The notes under the pieces were generated by a model that worked only from the letters and a program-made list of their open reading frames with translations, did no database searches and was not told the origin of the DNA. Source: Pollutimonas bauzanensis_A (GTDB lineage Bacteria; Pseudomonadota; Gammaproteobacteria; Burkholderiales; Burkholderiaceae_B). From it: a DNA stretch of 37,870 nt. Location of the stretch: NCBI RefSeq assembly GCF_040393045.1, contig NZ_JBEBUX010000021.1:1-37870 (forward strand). Reading direction: 5' to 3'. The first letter of the stretch is position 1. Each line of letters opens with the position of its first letter. Shown piece by piece: positions 7,503 through 16,296 of the stretch. The position numbers and the translations under genes were made by a program.

Positions 7503-9008
7503 ATGGAATTGTTTGAACATCTGGCGCTCGGTTTCTCGGTGGCCTTCACCCCAGAAAACCTGGCTTATTGTTTGCTGGGCTGCCTGCTGGGCACTCTGAT
7601 CGGCGTTCTGCCTGGCATCGGCCCTGTGCCGACCATCGCAATGCTGTTGCCCATTACTTATGTACTGCCGCCTGTTGCCGGCCTCATCATGCTTGCCGGT
7701 ATTTATTACGGCGCACAGTATGGTGGATCAACCACGGCCATTCTTGTGGCCTTGCCGGGGGAAACGTCAGCCGTGGTCACGGTGCTGGACGGCCACCAAA
7801 TGGCCCGAAACGGCCGGGCCGGTGCGGCGTTGGCCATTGCAGCGCTGGGCTCGTTCTTTGCCGGCTGCGTGGCAACGGTCTTGCTGGCAGGCTTTGCTCC
7901 TCCCCTGGCTGAAGTCGCCTTCAAGTTCGGTCCTGCGGAATACTTCTCGCTGATGGTGCTGGGCCTGATCGGCGCTGTTGTATTGGCATCGGGCTCGCTG
8001 CCCAAGGCCATTTGCATGATTCTGCTCGGCCTGCTGCTGGGTATGATCGGCACCGACGTTAACTCTGGTGTAGCCCGTTTTGACTTTGGCATTCCTGAAC
8101 TGCAGGACGGCATCGACTTTGCTGTAGTCGCCATGGGCGTGTTCGGCTTTGCCGAAATCATGACGAACCTGGAACTCAAGGACCAACGTGTCGATATCAC
8201 TGGCAAAGTAGGTACTTTGTATCCTAACAAGCAGGAATTCAAAGAAGCCTGGCCTGCCGCTGTACGAGGCACGGCGCTGGGTTCGGCACTGGGCATCTTG
8301 CCTGGTGGCGGGGCCGTGTTGTCGTCGTTCGCGTCCTACACGCTGGAAAAGAAAATCTCCAAGAACCCGGAGCGTTTCGGCAAGGGTCACCCGGCCGGTC
8401 TTGCTGGACCTGAGTCTGCCAATAACGCGGCAGCGCAGACTTCCTTCATTCCGTTGCTGACGCTGGGTATTCCCGGCAACGCGGTAACGGCATTGATGAT
8501 CGGCGCCATGACCATCCACAACATTCAGCCTGGCCCGCAGGTCATGACCAGCCACCCTGAACTGTTCTGGGGCCTGATCGTGTCGATGTGGATCGGCAAC
8601 CTGATGCTGGTGATTCTGAATCTGCCATTGGTTGGTTTGTGGATCAAGTTGCTGAAAGTGCCTTATCGCATTTTGTTCCCGGCCATTCTGGTGTTTTGTA
8701 CGATCGGGGTGTATTCCCTTAACTACAACGTCTTCGACATCTGGATGACGGCAGCATTTGGCCTGATCGGCTACATCTGGGCAAAACTCAAATGTGAAGG
8801 CGCGCCTTTGCTGCTGGGTCTGGTGCTCGGACCCATGATGGAAGAGAACTTCCGCCGGGCATTGCTGTTGGCCCGCGGCGACTACACCACCTTCGTTACG
8901 CGTCCGCTATCGATGTCGCTCCTGATAGCCGCCGCTATCCTGGTTTGCATCGTGGCCTTGCCATCGATCAAGAAGAAACGCGAAGAGACCTTTGTAGAAG
9001 AAGGTTAA
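7503..9008 (+). CDS. tctA: Tripartite tricarboxylate transporter, large subunit TctA
   Basis: 501 residues with about twelve membrane segments, full length for TctA, the ion-coupled permease of a TTT system. Typical segments include LLGTLIGVLPGIGPVPTIAM near the N terminus, AGIYYGAQYGGSTTAILVAL, and the mirrored LPGGGAVLSSFASY and FIPLLTLGIPGNAVTALMIG in the second half. The ribosome binding site AAAGGAG precedes ATG 7503. It probably forms one transcript with tctB, ending at a strong terminator at 9050. The substrate is unknown; citrate, other dicarboxylates or tricarboxylates, or aromatic acids are all possible for this family. Confidence 0.95.
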   Translation: MELFEHLALGFSVAFTPENLAYCLLGCLLGTLIGVLPGIGPVPTIAMLLPITYVLPPVAGLIMLAGIYYGAQYGGSTTAILVALPGETSAVVTVLDGHQMARNGRAGAALAIAALGSFFAGCVATVLLAGFAPPLAEVAFKFGPAEYFSLMVLGLIGAVVLASGSLPKAICMILLGLLLGMIGTDVNSGVARFDFGIPELQDGIDFAVVAMGVFGFAEIMTNLELKDQRVDITGKVGTLYPNKQEFKEAWPAAVRGTALGSALGILPGGGAVLSSFASYTLEKKISKNPERFGKGHPAGLAGPESANNAAAQTSFIPLLTLGIPGNAVTALMIGAMTIHNIQPGPQVMTSHPELFWGLIVSMWIGNLMLVILNLPLVGLWIKLLKVPYRILFPAILVFCTIGVYSLNYNVFDIWMTAAFGLIGYIWAKLKCEGAPLLLGLVLGPMMEENFRRALLLARGDYTTFVTRPLSMSLLIAAAILVCIVALPSIKKKREETFVEEG

Positions 9009-9049
9009 CGAACCGCGTTATGAACTAAAAACGGCGTTTTGCCGAAAAG

Positions 9050-9093
9050 CACCCCAGAAGTTGGACATAACTCCAACCTTTGGGGTGTTTTTT
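9050..9093 (+). terminator. Intrinsic terminator after tctA
   Basis: Stem CACCCCA (9050-9056) / TGGGGTG (9081-9087), with inner pairing AAGTTGGA / TCCAACCTT, is followed by TTTTTT. It is a strong classical terminator for the tctBA transcript and separates it from the dehydrogenase gene. Confidence 0.9.
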
Positions 9094-9173
9094 ATGGGCG
9101 CCCGAACCCCAGGCTTATGAGTTAATCTTACGGCTGGAGCAATACATAACATTCATACAAGGAGAATAACGAT

Positions 9174-10082
9174 ATGCCCTCGATTAGCGCCAAGACTTAC
9201 GACTCTCTACCCAGCACTCGTGTCGCGTTTCTAGGACTGGGCGTCATGGGCTATCCCATGGCCGGTCACTTGGCCAAAGCAGGCCACACCGTCACCGTCT
9301 ACAACCGGACATTTGCCAAAGCCGAAGCCTGGGTGAAAGAGTTCGGTGGCCAAGCCGCCAAGACCCCCAAAGAGGCCGCCCAAGGGGCCAGCATCGTGTT
9401 CTGCTGCGTCGGCAACGATGATGACCTGCGCAGCGTCGTATTGGGCCCAGAGGGCGCGCTCGCGGGCATGGCTGCGCAAACCCTGTTTGTGGACCACACC
9501 ACCGCCTCGGCCGAAGTTGCACGCGAACTCTACCAACAAGCCAAACAACAACATGTTGGTTTTGTCGACGCGCCCGTTTCAGGAGGCCAGGCTGGTGCAA
9601 CCAATGGCGCGCTTACGGTGATGTGCGGCGGCGAACAGGCACATTTCGACACCATAAAACCTCTGGCCCATGCTTATGCTCAGGCCGTTACCCTGTTAGG
9701 CGACTCGGGCTCCGGGCAACTATGCAAGATGGTCAACCAGATTTGCATTGCCGGGCTGGTTCAGGGCTTGTCCGAAGCCATCGCTTTCGGACAGGCGGCG
9801 AAACTGGATATGAAACAGGTATTGGGGGTGATCAGCAAGGGCGCTGCGCAAAGCTGGCAAATGGAAAATCGCGGCACCACGATGGTCGACGGCAAGTTCG
9901 ATTTCGGCTTTGCTGTGGACTGGATGCGCAAGGACTTGGGTTTAGTGCTGAATGAAGCCAAGCATAATGGAGCACGCGTTCCTGTAACGGCGCTGGTCGA
10001 CCAGTTTTACGGCGATGTGCAGCAAATGGGCGGCAATCGCTGGGACACGTCCAGCCTGATCAAGCGCCTGAGCAATACCTAA
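9174..10082 (+). CDS. NAD(P)-dependent beta-hydroxyacid dehydrogenase
   Basis: 302 residues of the 3-hydroxyisobutyrate / tartronate-semialdehyde reductase family. The nucleotide-binding motif GLGVMG is at 21-26, the family substrate motif DAPVSGG at 132-138, and the expected catalytic lysine is K185 in GSGQLCKMVNQ. The C-terminal half is the all-helical dimerisation domain. The start follows AAGGAGAATAACGAT. It lies after the tctA terminator, so it likely has its own promoter, and it converges with the sensor kinase gene with a 10-base gap. The true substrate cannot be told; position near tctBA hints at carboxylate metabolism. Confidence 0.88.
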   Translation: MPSISAKTYDSLPSTRVAFLGLGVMGYPMAGHLAKAGHTVTVYNRTFAKAEAWVKEFGGQAAKTPKEAAQGASIVFCCVGNDDDLRSVVLGPEGALAGMAAQTLFVDHTTASAEVARELYQQAKQQHVGFVDAPVSGGQAGATNGALTVMCGGEQAHFDTIKPLAHAYAQAVTLLGDSGSGQLCKMVNQICIAGLVQGLSEAIAFGQAAKLDMKQVLGVISKGAAQSWQMENRGTTMVDGKFDFGFAVDWMRKDLGLVLNEAKHNGARVPVTALVDQFYGDVQQMGGNRWDTSSLIKRLSNT

Positions 10083-10092
10083 GCGCAACTGC

Positions 10093-11589
10093 CTAGGCAA
10101 GGTGCCTGGGCAGCGTTAATAAAGCACATAAACCGACCCCTCCGTCTACTGAGGGGTCGCCATCGTTAAGCACAATAGTGCCACGATTGCGCTGCGCATA
10201 AGCCAACGCTATGGCAAGCCCCAGGCCTGACCCACTGGCACGCGACCCTTTGCGTGCGGGCCCACCCCGATCGAATCGTATGAATACGCTGTCGCGCAAA
10301 GACGGATCCAGGCCCACGCCGTTGTCGCATACGCTGACCCAGGCATCACTACCCTGCACACCAGCCGACACCGTAATAGAGCAGCCTTCACCAGCGTGGT
10401 TGATTGCGTTATGCACAAGATTGGAAATAGATTCATGAATTTCGGCATCGCTACCCAGGACCCACACGTTGGCGTCCTCCGATGCGCCGCTGACGTCGTG
10501 GCAATCGACCCAGCCCAGATCCTGGTGCTTCTCGCGCGCCAACGGCAAATACAGCAGCACGACTTCCCGCGCCAATGCATTCAAGTCAACTTTTGACTGC
10601 GGCGCCACTTCGTTACCGCTGGCATGGGCCAGAGATAGCAACTGCTCTGTCAGGCGCGAGGTCTGCCCCAGCTGGCGGATGATAGCGGCAAGCGTTTCCC
10701 GCATACGCACGATATCCGGTTCGCGTTTGGCATACTGGGCCTGTGTACGCATGATGGCCAATGGCGTGCGCAACTGATGCGACGCATCAGCCAGGAAACG
10801 GGCCTGCTTGTCCAGCACCTGGCGATATAAATCAATATGATGATTCACCGCTTTTACCAGCGGTACAACTTCACGCGGGACATTAGAGATGTCCAGCGGC
10901 ATCAGATTATCGATATTGCGCAGCTTGATTTCGCGCCTAAGCTCGTTCAGTGGCCGCAAAGCCCAATGAACGCTGAACCAGACCAATAATATGGCCAGGA
11001 TTAACATGCGGCCATCGCGAAATAAGCCCTCTCGCCATGCCTGCTGTTGTGTGTGCAAGCGAAGGTCCATGCTTTCGCCCACCAATATGATCACTTGCCG
11101 GTGCACGCCGCTGTAGTGAAGGTCGCGCCATAAGGCCACCATTCGCACCTCATCGTTCCGATACATGGCGTTATAAAAAACCGGCATCCCTTCGTTTTCG
11201 GCCAAAGTCACTGGTCGCGGCAAACCCTGCATACCCAGTAACGTTTTCCCCTCGGCCACCTGACCGCGCGACCCAGCCAGGCTTAACACGTTGGGTGTAA
11301 CCTCTTCAACGCGAAAATACTTGCGGTTGCCGGCGCGCGACTCCAGCATGACCTGTGCATAAAACGGTGGATCAATACGCAACGAGCCGTCGGCATTGAA
11401 TTCAACGCTGTTTTCCAGCACTTTGGCCGGCTCGAGCAGTGCACTGTCATAGACCTCTTGGGTCACAACATTCAAAGCCTGGTAATCGGTACGGCTATCA
11501 ACCAGCAATAAGGTGACGACCCCGGGAATAAGCAGCACGAGCAGCCAGAACCTAATGCCTCCGCGAGATTTTCGTGGAAAGGTTGCCAT
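10093..11589 (-). CDS. tctE: Sensor histidine kinase, TctE-like
   Basis: 498-residue inner-membrane histidine kinase. Order: membrane segment (about 13-31), periplasmic 2CSK_N-type sensor region (about 35-190), second membrane segment (about 194-212), linker, HisKA with phospho-accepting H271 in DASHQLRTPL, and an ATPase domain with the N-box NLVHNAINHA, DNGVGL and GSGLGLAIA. The 2CSK_N sensor is typical of TctE/BctE kinases that sense tricarboxylates. It lies 3 bases after the response regulator. Control of tctBA nearby is plausible but inferred. Confidence 0.9.
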   Translation of the reverse strand: MATFPRKSRGGIRFWLLVLLIPGVVTLLLVDSRTDYQALNVVTQEVYDSALLEPAKVLENSVEFNADGSLRIDPPFYAQVMLESRAGNRKYFRVEEVTPNVLSLAGSRGQVAEGKTLLGMQGLPRPVTLAENEGMPVFYNAMYRNDEVRMVALWRDLHYSGVHRQVIILVGESMDLRLHTQQQAWREGLFRDGRMLILAILLVWFSVHWALRPLNELRREIKLRNIDNLMPLDISNVPREVVPLVKAVNHHIDLYRQVLDKQARFLADASHQLRTPLAIMRTQAQYAKREPDIVRMRETLAAIIRQLGQTSRLTEQLLSLAHASGNEVAPQSKVDLNALAREVVLLYLPLAREKHQDLGWVDCHDVSGASEDANVWVLGSDAEIHESISNLVHNAINHAGEGCSITVSAGVQGSDAWVSVCDNGVGLDPSLRDSVFIRFDRGGPARKGSRASGSGLGLAIALAYAQRNRGTIVLNDGDPSVDGGVGLCALLTLPRHLA

Positions 11590-11592
11590 GTC

Positions 11593-12270
11593 TCAGGCGT
11601 CTTCCAGTATGCTTTCCAGCATGTAGCCCAAGCCTCGCACAGTCACAATATGCACGTCGCTGCCCGCCAACTTCTTGCGCAAGCGATGCAATACGACTTC
11701 GATCGCATCAGGACTGGAATCGCTATCGTGCTCGAAAACACGGCTGAACAACTGGCTTTTTTCGACAGGCATGCCACTGCGCGTAACCAGCACGGCCAGC
11801 GCGGCTTGTTCGCGCGGCGTAAGGTGCAAAATCGCACCATCCAGCGAAAATGCGCGACTCTCGCTGTCGTAAAGCAGCGACCCGCAACCCATCTGCGGCG
11901 CCTTGCGCCCGCGGCTGCGGCGCACCAGCGCGGCCAACCGTGCTTCGAGCTCTTCAAGCGCAAAAGGCTTGGTCAGGAAATCGTCAGCGCCCAGGTTCAG
12001 CCCACGCACGCGGTCTTGCAATGCCCCCTGCGCGGTAAGAATCAGTACAGGCGTCACGTCGCCACGGTTGCGCATTTCGCGCAACAAAACCAGCCCGTGC
12101 TTGTCGGGCAGCCGCAAGTCCATGACGACAGCATCATAACCAGACCCTGCCAGCATGTATTCGGCAGTTTGCGCGTCGGGCGCATGCTCGGGCAGAAAGC
12201 CGCTTTGAGCCAATGCCCGCTCGAGCCATGCTGCCATTTCACGTTCGTCTTCAACCAGAAGTATGCGCAT
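11593..12270 (-). CDS. tctD: OmpR/PhoB-type response regulator, TctD-like
   Basis: 225 residues: receiver domain (1-115) with acidic pocket E7-D8, phospho-accepting D51 in VVMDLRLPD and the conserved lysine in FLTKPF. The C-terminal winged-helix DNA-binding domain (about 125-220) includes LTPREQAAL and VRGLGYML. It pairs with the kinase 3 bases downstream. The start ATG at 12268-12270 lies inside rppH, overlapping it by 20 bases, with AAGGG just upstream. This suggests translational coupling to rppH. The TctD name rests on the partner kinase type and the tctBA genes nearby. Confidence 0.9.
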   Translation of the reverse strand: MRILLVEDEREMAAWLERALAQSGFLPEHAPDAQTAEYMLAGSGYDAVVMDLRLPDKHGLVLLREMRNRGDVTPVLILTAQGALQDRVRGLNLGADDFLTKPFALEELEARLAALVRRSRGRKAPQMGCGSLLYDSESRAFSLDGAILHLTPREQAALAVLVTRSGMPVEKSQLFSRVFEHDSDSSPDAIEVVLHRLRKKLAGSDVHIVTVRGLGYMLESILEDA

Positions 12271-12817
12271 GGCCCTTGTTTTCCAGTGAGGGCAAGCCGC
12301 GATGACTTTGCACTCGCTGTCGCAAATAACGGGTTTCCTGCCCTCTTTTAAATAAAATCAACGCTAACTCATTCAGTGCACGTGTATAAACATCACGCTT
12401 GAATTCAATAACAGCGTCAAGCGGAACCCAATACTGACTCCAGCGCCAGGCATCGAATTCCGGACTATGTGTGGCGCGTAAACTGACGTCAGTGTCGCGC
12501 CCAACCATTCTTAACAAAAACCAGATCTGTTTTTGTCCCTTATAGTGGCCGCGCGAATCGCGCCGAACAAAATTGTTCGGAACTTCATAGCGCAGCCAAT
12601 CACGTGTCCGGCCTAATATCCGAACGTGCTCGGGTCGCAACCCCACCTCTTCGTGAAGTTCGCGAAACATGGCCTGCACGGGACTTTCTCCATATTTAAT
12701 GCCGCCCTGCGGAAATTGCCACGCATGTTCCCGAATACGTTTACCCCAAAAAACCTCGTTTTTTTGATTTACGAGGATAATGCCGACATTAGGACGGTAG
12801 CCTTCACGGTCTAACAT
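12251..12817 (-). CDS. rppH: RNA pyrophosphohydrolase
   Basis: Nudix hydrolase that removes pyrophosphate from the 5' end of transcripts, opening them to RNase E decay. The 188 residues start MLDREGYRPNVGIILVNQ, as usual for RppH, so ATG 12817 is chosen over an upstream in-frame ATG that would overlap proS. The Nudix box GGIKYGESPVQAMFRELHEE begins at about residue 38. The substrate-binding WQFPQGG precedes it. It is divergent from proS (65-base gap). Its last 20 bases overlap the response regulator start, so rppH and the two-component genes are probably one transcript. Confidence 0.95.
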   Translation of the reverse strand: MLDREGYRPNVGIILVNQKNEVFWGKRIREHAWQFPQGGIKYGESPVQAMFRELHEEVGLRPEHVRILGRTRDWLRYEVPNNFVRRDSRGHYKGQKQIWFLLRMVGRDTDVSLRATHSPEFDAWRWSQYWVPLDAVIEFKRDVYTRALNELALILFKRGQETRYLRQRVQSHRGLPSLENKGHAHTSG

Positions 12818-12882
12818 GGGCCACCCCAAAGCGAATTCAATACAATTACTGTTGATTATACGTATCTGTCGAGATCCCCACC

Positions 12883-14616
12883 ATGCATGCAAGCAAGTAT
12901 CACATTAATACCCTTAAAGAAGCTCCTGCGGAAGCCGAAGTAGCAAGCCATCAATTACTGACGCGGGCGGGCATGATTCGCAAAGCCGCCGGCGGCATCT
13001 ATACCTATATGCCATTGGGCCTGAAGGTGCTGCGCAAGATCGAAGGCATCGTTCGCGAGGAAATGAATCGCGCCCACGCCATCGAACTGTTGATGCCCGT
13101 GGTGCAACCGGCCGAGCTATGGGTCGAATCCGGACGCTGGGAACAATACGGCGCAGAACTGCTGCGCATCAAAGACAGGCATCAGCGCGACTTCGTTCTG
13201 CAGCCGACCTCTGAAGAAGTCATCACCGACATCGCGCGTAACGAAATCCATAGCTGGCGCCAGCTTCCCCTGAATTTCTATCACATTCAGACCAAATTCC
13301 GAGATGAACGCCGCCCCCGCTTCGGCTTGATGCGCGGACGCGAATTCACCATGAAAGACGCCTATTCGTTCGACCGCGACGAAGAGTCGGCGCAGGCTAG
13401 CTATGACGCCATGTTCGATGCTTACATGCGCATCTTCGGCCGCCTTGGGCTGGAGTTTCGCGCCGTTGCTGCGGATACCGGCTCTATCGGCGGATCACGC
13501 AGCCACGAGTTCCAGGTTATTGCCGATACCGGTGAAGACCTTATCGTTTACAACCCCGAGTCCCCCTACGCTGCCAATATCGAACTGGCCGAAGCGCCCT
13601 GCCTTCTGGCTGAACGAGGCCCGGCCACAGAAGCGCTAGCTAAAACCGCCACGCCCGACGCACCCAAATGCGAAATCGTTGCGCAACAACTGAACAAGCC
13701 GCTCGCGGAAACCGTCAAGTCCATCGTCCTGGCCACAGAAACCGCTGACACACCGGCACAGACCCACATCTGGCTGCTACTGCTTCGCGGCGACCACAAC
13801 CTGAACGAAATCAAGACTGGCAAGCTGCCCGGCTTTGAAAACGGCTATCGATTTGCCACCGAAGAAGAAATTCTGGCCACCTTCGGCTGCGTACCCGGCT
13901 ACTTGGGGCCAATCAATCCCCTCAAGCCGATTACCGTTATCGCCGACACGACAGTTGCCAACATGAGCAACTTCATTTGCGGCGCCAACGCCGAGGGCTT
14001 CCATTACACCGGCGCCAACTGGGGCCGAGACTTACCCGACCCACAGGTCGCCGATTTGCGCAATGTCGTCGCCGGCGACCCCGACCCCCAAGGCGGACAA
14101 CTGGCCATCCAACGCGGCATAGAAGTAGGACACGTGTTTTTCCTGGGCGATAAATACTCCAAGGCGCTGGGTGCCACCTTCCTGGAAAAAGATGGCAAAC
14201 CCGCCATGCTGCAAATGGGATGCTATGGAATTGGGATTAGCCGTATCGCAGCAGCGGCTATCGAACAAAATCACGATGACAAAGGCATTATCTGGCCCCG
14301 CGCCATCGCACCGTTCGAAGTCGTCATCTGCCCCATGGGCCTGCATAAAAGTGAAACAGTACGCAACGCTGCTCACGGCCTGTATCAGGAACTGCAGGCG
14401 CAAGGAATTGAGGTTATCCTGGATGACCGCGATATACGCCCCGGCATCATGTTTGCCGACTGGGAGCTGATTGGCGTGCCGCTACGGATCACGATAGGTG
14501 ATCGCGGACTTAAAGAGAACGTGGTCGAGATCCAGGCCAGGCGCGATGTAGAGGCAACCAACGTGCCCGTGCCAGACGCCCTTGCTTATGCGCTGGAAAG
14601 GCTAAAATCGCTCTAA
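12883..14616 (+). CDS. proS: Prolyl-tRNA synthetase
   Basis: 577 residues, the bacterial type of class II prolyl-tRNA synthetase, which charges tRNA-Pro in the cytosol. Class II motif 1 is around TYMPLGLKVLRKIEGIV, motif 2 around FRDERRPRFGLMRGREFTMK (about 140-160), and motif 3 around GCYGIGISRIAAAAIE (about 445). Between motifs 2 and 3 sits the INS editing domain (about 225-400), which clears mischarged alanine. The C-terminal anticodon-binding domain ends the protein. It is divergent from rppH. Confidence 0.97.
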   Translation: MHASKYHINTLKEAPAEAEVASHQLLTRAGMIRKAAGGIYTYMPLGLKVLRKIEGIVREEMNRAHAIELLMPVVQPAELWVESGRWEQYGAELLRIKDRHQRDFVLQPTSEEVITDIARNEIHSWRQLPLNFYHIQTKFRDERRPRFGLMRGREFTMKDAYSFDRDEESAQASYDAMFDAYMRIFGRLGLEFRAVAADTGSIGGSRSHEFQVIADTGEDLIVYNPESPYAANIELAEAPCLLAERGPATEALAKTATPDAPKCEIVAQQLNKPLAETVKSIVLATETADTPAQTHIWLLLLRGDHNLNEIKTGKLPGFENGYRFATEEEILATFGCVPGYLGPINPLKPITVIADTTVANMSNFICGANAEGFHYTGANWGRDLPDPQVADLRNVVAGDPDPQGGQLAIQRGIEVGHVFFLGDKYSKALGATFLEKDGKPAMLQMGCYGIGISRIAAAAIEQNHDDKGIIWPRAIAPFEVVICPMGLHKSETVRNAAHGLYQELQAQGIEVILDDRDIRPGIMFADWELIGVPLRITIGDRGLKENVVEIQARRDVEATNVPVPDALAYALERLKSL

Positions 14617-14651
14617 CCCTGCTATCGGGTGCATCAGTGCCCAATAGCCGC

Positions 14652-14685
14652 GTAACATCCCGGCTGATGCTGGCCGGGATGTCAC
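14652..14685 (+). repeat. Strong hairpin between proS and ybgC
   Basis: Perfect 10-base inverted repeat ACATCCCGGC (14655-14664) / GCCGGGATGT (14673-14682) with an 8-base loop, extendable by GT/AC on the outside. There is no T-run. It lies just upstream of the ybgC start and may protect or terminate RNA. Confidence 0.6.
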
Positions 14686-14702
14686 ACCACTTAACGAAAG
14701 AC

Positions 14703-15128
14703 ATGGCAATTGAAACACCCGATGCATTGTCCAAGATGGATATTCGCGTATATTACGAGGACACTGACGCCGGCGGCGTTGTGTACTATGCCAACTACTT
14801 GAAGTTCTTTGAGCGGGGCCGCACCGAATGGCTACGGCGCCTGGGTGTAAATCAATCAGAGCTTGCCGCCAAGGAACATCGGATATTCGTTATCAAGAAG
14901 GTTGAAATACAATACCGCAAGCCAGCAAGACTCGACGACTTGCTAGTCATACACAGTCAAATCACCCGCCTTGGCCGCGCCTCGATCCATTTCGATCAAT
15001 CGGCCTTGCGTAATGGGGAACTGCTGTGCGAAAGTAGCATCCAAGTCGGTTGCGTTGACGCGAATACGTTTCGTCCCGCCGGTCTTACCCACGAACTTAG
15101 AACCCTACTGGAAAAGGCTCAGAACTAA
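14703..15128 (+). CDS. ybgC: Tol-Pal system acyl-CoA thioesterase YbgC
   Basis: 141-residue hotdog-fold thioesterase with the 4-hydroxybenzoyl-CoA-type motif YYEDTDAGGVVYYANYLKFF (about 17-36), whose aspartate is catalytic in the family. It hydrolyses short or phospholipid-related acyl-CoA and is the usual first gene of the tol-pal operon. Three in-frame ATGs are possible (14679, 14703, 14736). 14703 gives a length like known YbgC and has a weak CGAAAG site. The next gene, tolQ, starts 2 bases after its stop. Confidence 0.9.
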   Translation: MAIETPDALSKMDIRVYYEDTDAGGVVYYANYLKFFERGRTEWLRRLGVNQSELAAKEHRIFVIKKVEIQYRKPARLDDLLVIHSQITRLGRASIHFDQSALRNGELLCESSIQVGCVDANTFRPAGLTHELRTLLEKAQN

Positions 15129-15130
15129 CC

Positions 15131-15805
15131 ATGCAAGCCTCTAGCGACCTGTCGCTGTTTACCTTACTGATTGATGCCAGCATCCCGGTCCAACTGGTCA
15201 TGCTGGTGCTGCTGGGCATTTCGGTCCTGTCCTGGACTTATATTTTCAGCAAAAGCGCGGCACTCAAACGTGCCAATCGACAAACACGCCGTTTTGAAGA
15301 CGACTTCTGGGCCGGCGGCGATCTTTCCGTGTTGCAGCAGGCCATTGCCACACGGCGCGCCGAACATGGCGCGCTTGCCCGGATATTCGATGCAGGCATG
15401 ACCGAGTTCGTTAAGGCGCGTCGCAACAACGGCGGCGGGGAAGCCATGCTGGACGGCCCTCGCCGTGCCATGCGCGCCACCTACCAACGCGAAATGGATA
15501 GCCTGGAATCCCACCTGAACTTCCTGGCGTCCGCGGGCTCTGTCAGCCCTTACATCGGTCTGCTGGGCACCGTTTGGGGGATTATGCACGCCTTTATCGG
15601 CCTGTCATCCATGCAGCAAGCCACCCTTTCCGCCGTAGCGCCCGGCATTGCTGAGGCCTTGATTGCAACGGCCATCGGTCTGTTCGCTGCCATCCCGGCG
15701 GTAGTGGCGTACAACCGCTACACCAACGAAATCGACCGCCTGTCCATTCGCTTCGATAGTTTTATCGACGAATTCCTTAATATTTTGCAACGGCAGGTGC
15801 GCTAA
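15131..15805 (+). CDS. tolQ: Tol-Pal system protein TolQ
   Basis: 224-residue inner-membrane protein of the MotA/TolQ/ExbB family with three membrane segments (about 16-38, 135-157 and 170-192). With TolR it forms the proton-driven motor that energises TolA. The conserved GLLGTVWGIMHAFIGL segment is at about 140-156. The stop overlaps the tolR start as TAATG, so the two are translationally coupled. Confidence 0.96.
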   Translation: MQASSDLSLFTLLIDASIPVQLVMLVLLGISVLSWTYIFSKSAALKRANRQTRRFEDDFWAGGDLSVLQQAIATRRAEHGALARIFDAGMTEFVKARRNNGGGEAMLDGPRRAMRATYQREMDSLESHLNFLASAGSVSPYIGLLGTVWGIMHAFIGLSSMQQATLSAVAPGIAEALIATAIGLFAAIPAVVAYNRYTNEIDRLSIRFDSFIDEFLNILQRQVR

Positions 15806-16248
15806 TGCCATCCGCACGCGGCAGCAGCCGCACACGCCGCCTGAAAAACGATATCAACGTCGTGCCATATATCGACGTCATGCTGGTGCTGCTGGTTATT
15901 TTTATGGTGACGGCGCCCATGATCACACCTGGGCTAATCGAACTCCCCTCGGTGGGCAGCGCGGCCGAGGTCCCGGCCAAGCCCGTGGAAGTCGAAATTG
16001 CCGAAGACGGCGCCATCTCGCTGCGCGTACGCGACGCGGGCGCCACCTTCGAAAAGATCAACAGCCAGGACTTGGTATCAGCAGTGAAGTCACGTATTTC
16101 TGCCGAGACCCCAGTTATTATCGCCGCCGATGGGCGCGTTCCTTACGATACGGTCATGAAAGTCATGGATGAGCTGCGTACCAGCGGCGTTACCCGGCTT
16201 GGACTGCTGGTGGACCAGAAGTCCAGCACGGAACCGTTAAAAAAATAG
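15805..16248 (+). CDS. tolR: Tol-Pal system protein TolR
   Basis: 147 residues with a single N-terminal membrane helix preceded by NDINVVPYIDVMLVLLVIFM. The aspartate in this helix is the proton-conducting residue of the TolR/ExbD family. The periplasmic domain follows (about 45-147), ending with the dimerisation and peptidoglycan-contact region. It shares the TAATG junction with tolQ; tolA follows after 48 bases. Confidence 0.96.
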   Translation: MPSARGSSRTRRLKNDINVVPYIDVMLVLLVIFMVTAPMITPGLIELPSVGSAAEVPAKPVEVEIAEDGAISLRVRDAGATFEKINSQDLVSAVKSRISAETPVIIAADGRVPYDTVMKVMDELRTSGVTRLGLLVDQKSSTEPLKK

Positions 16249-16296
16249 GCGTCGCGCCGCCTAGCGCCGACGCACAGGACGACCTTACGCAACTTG

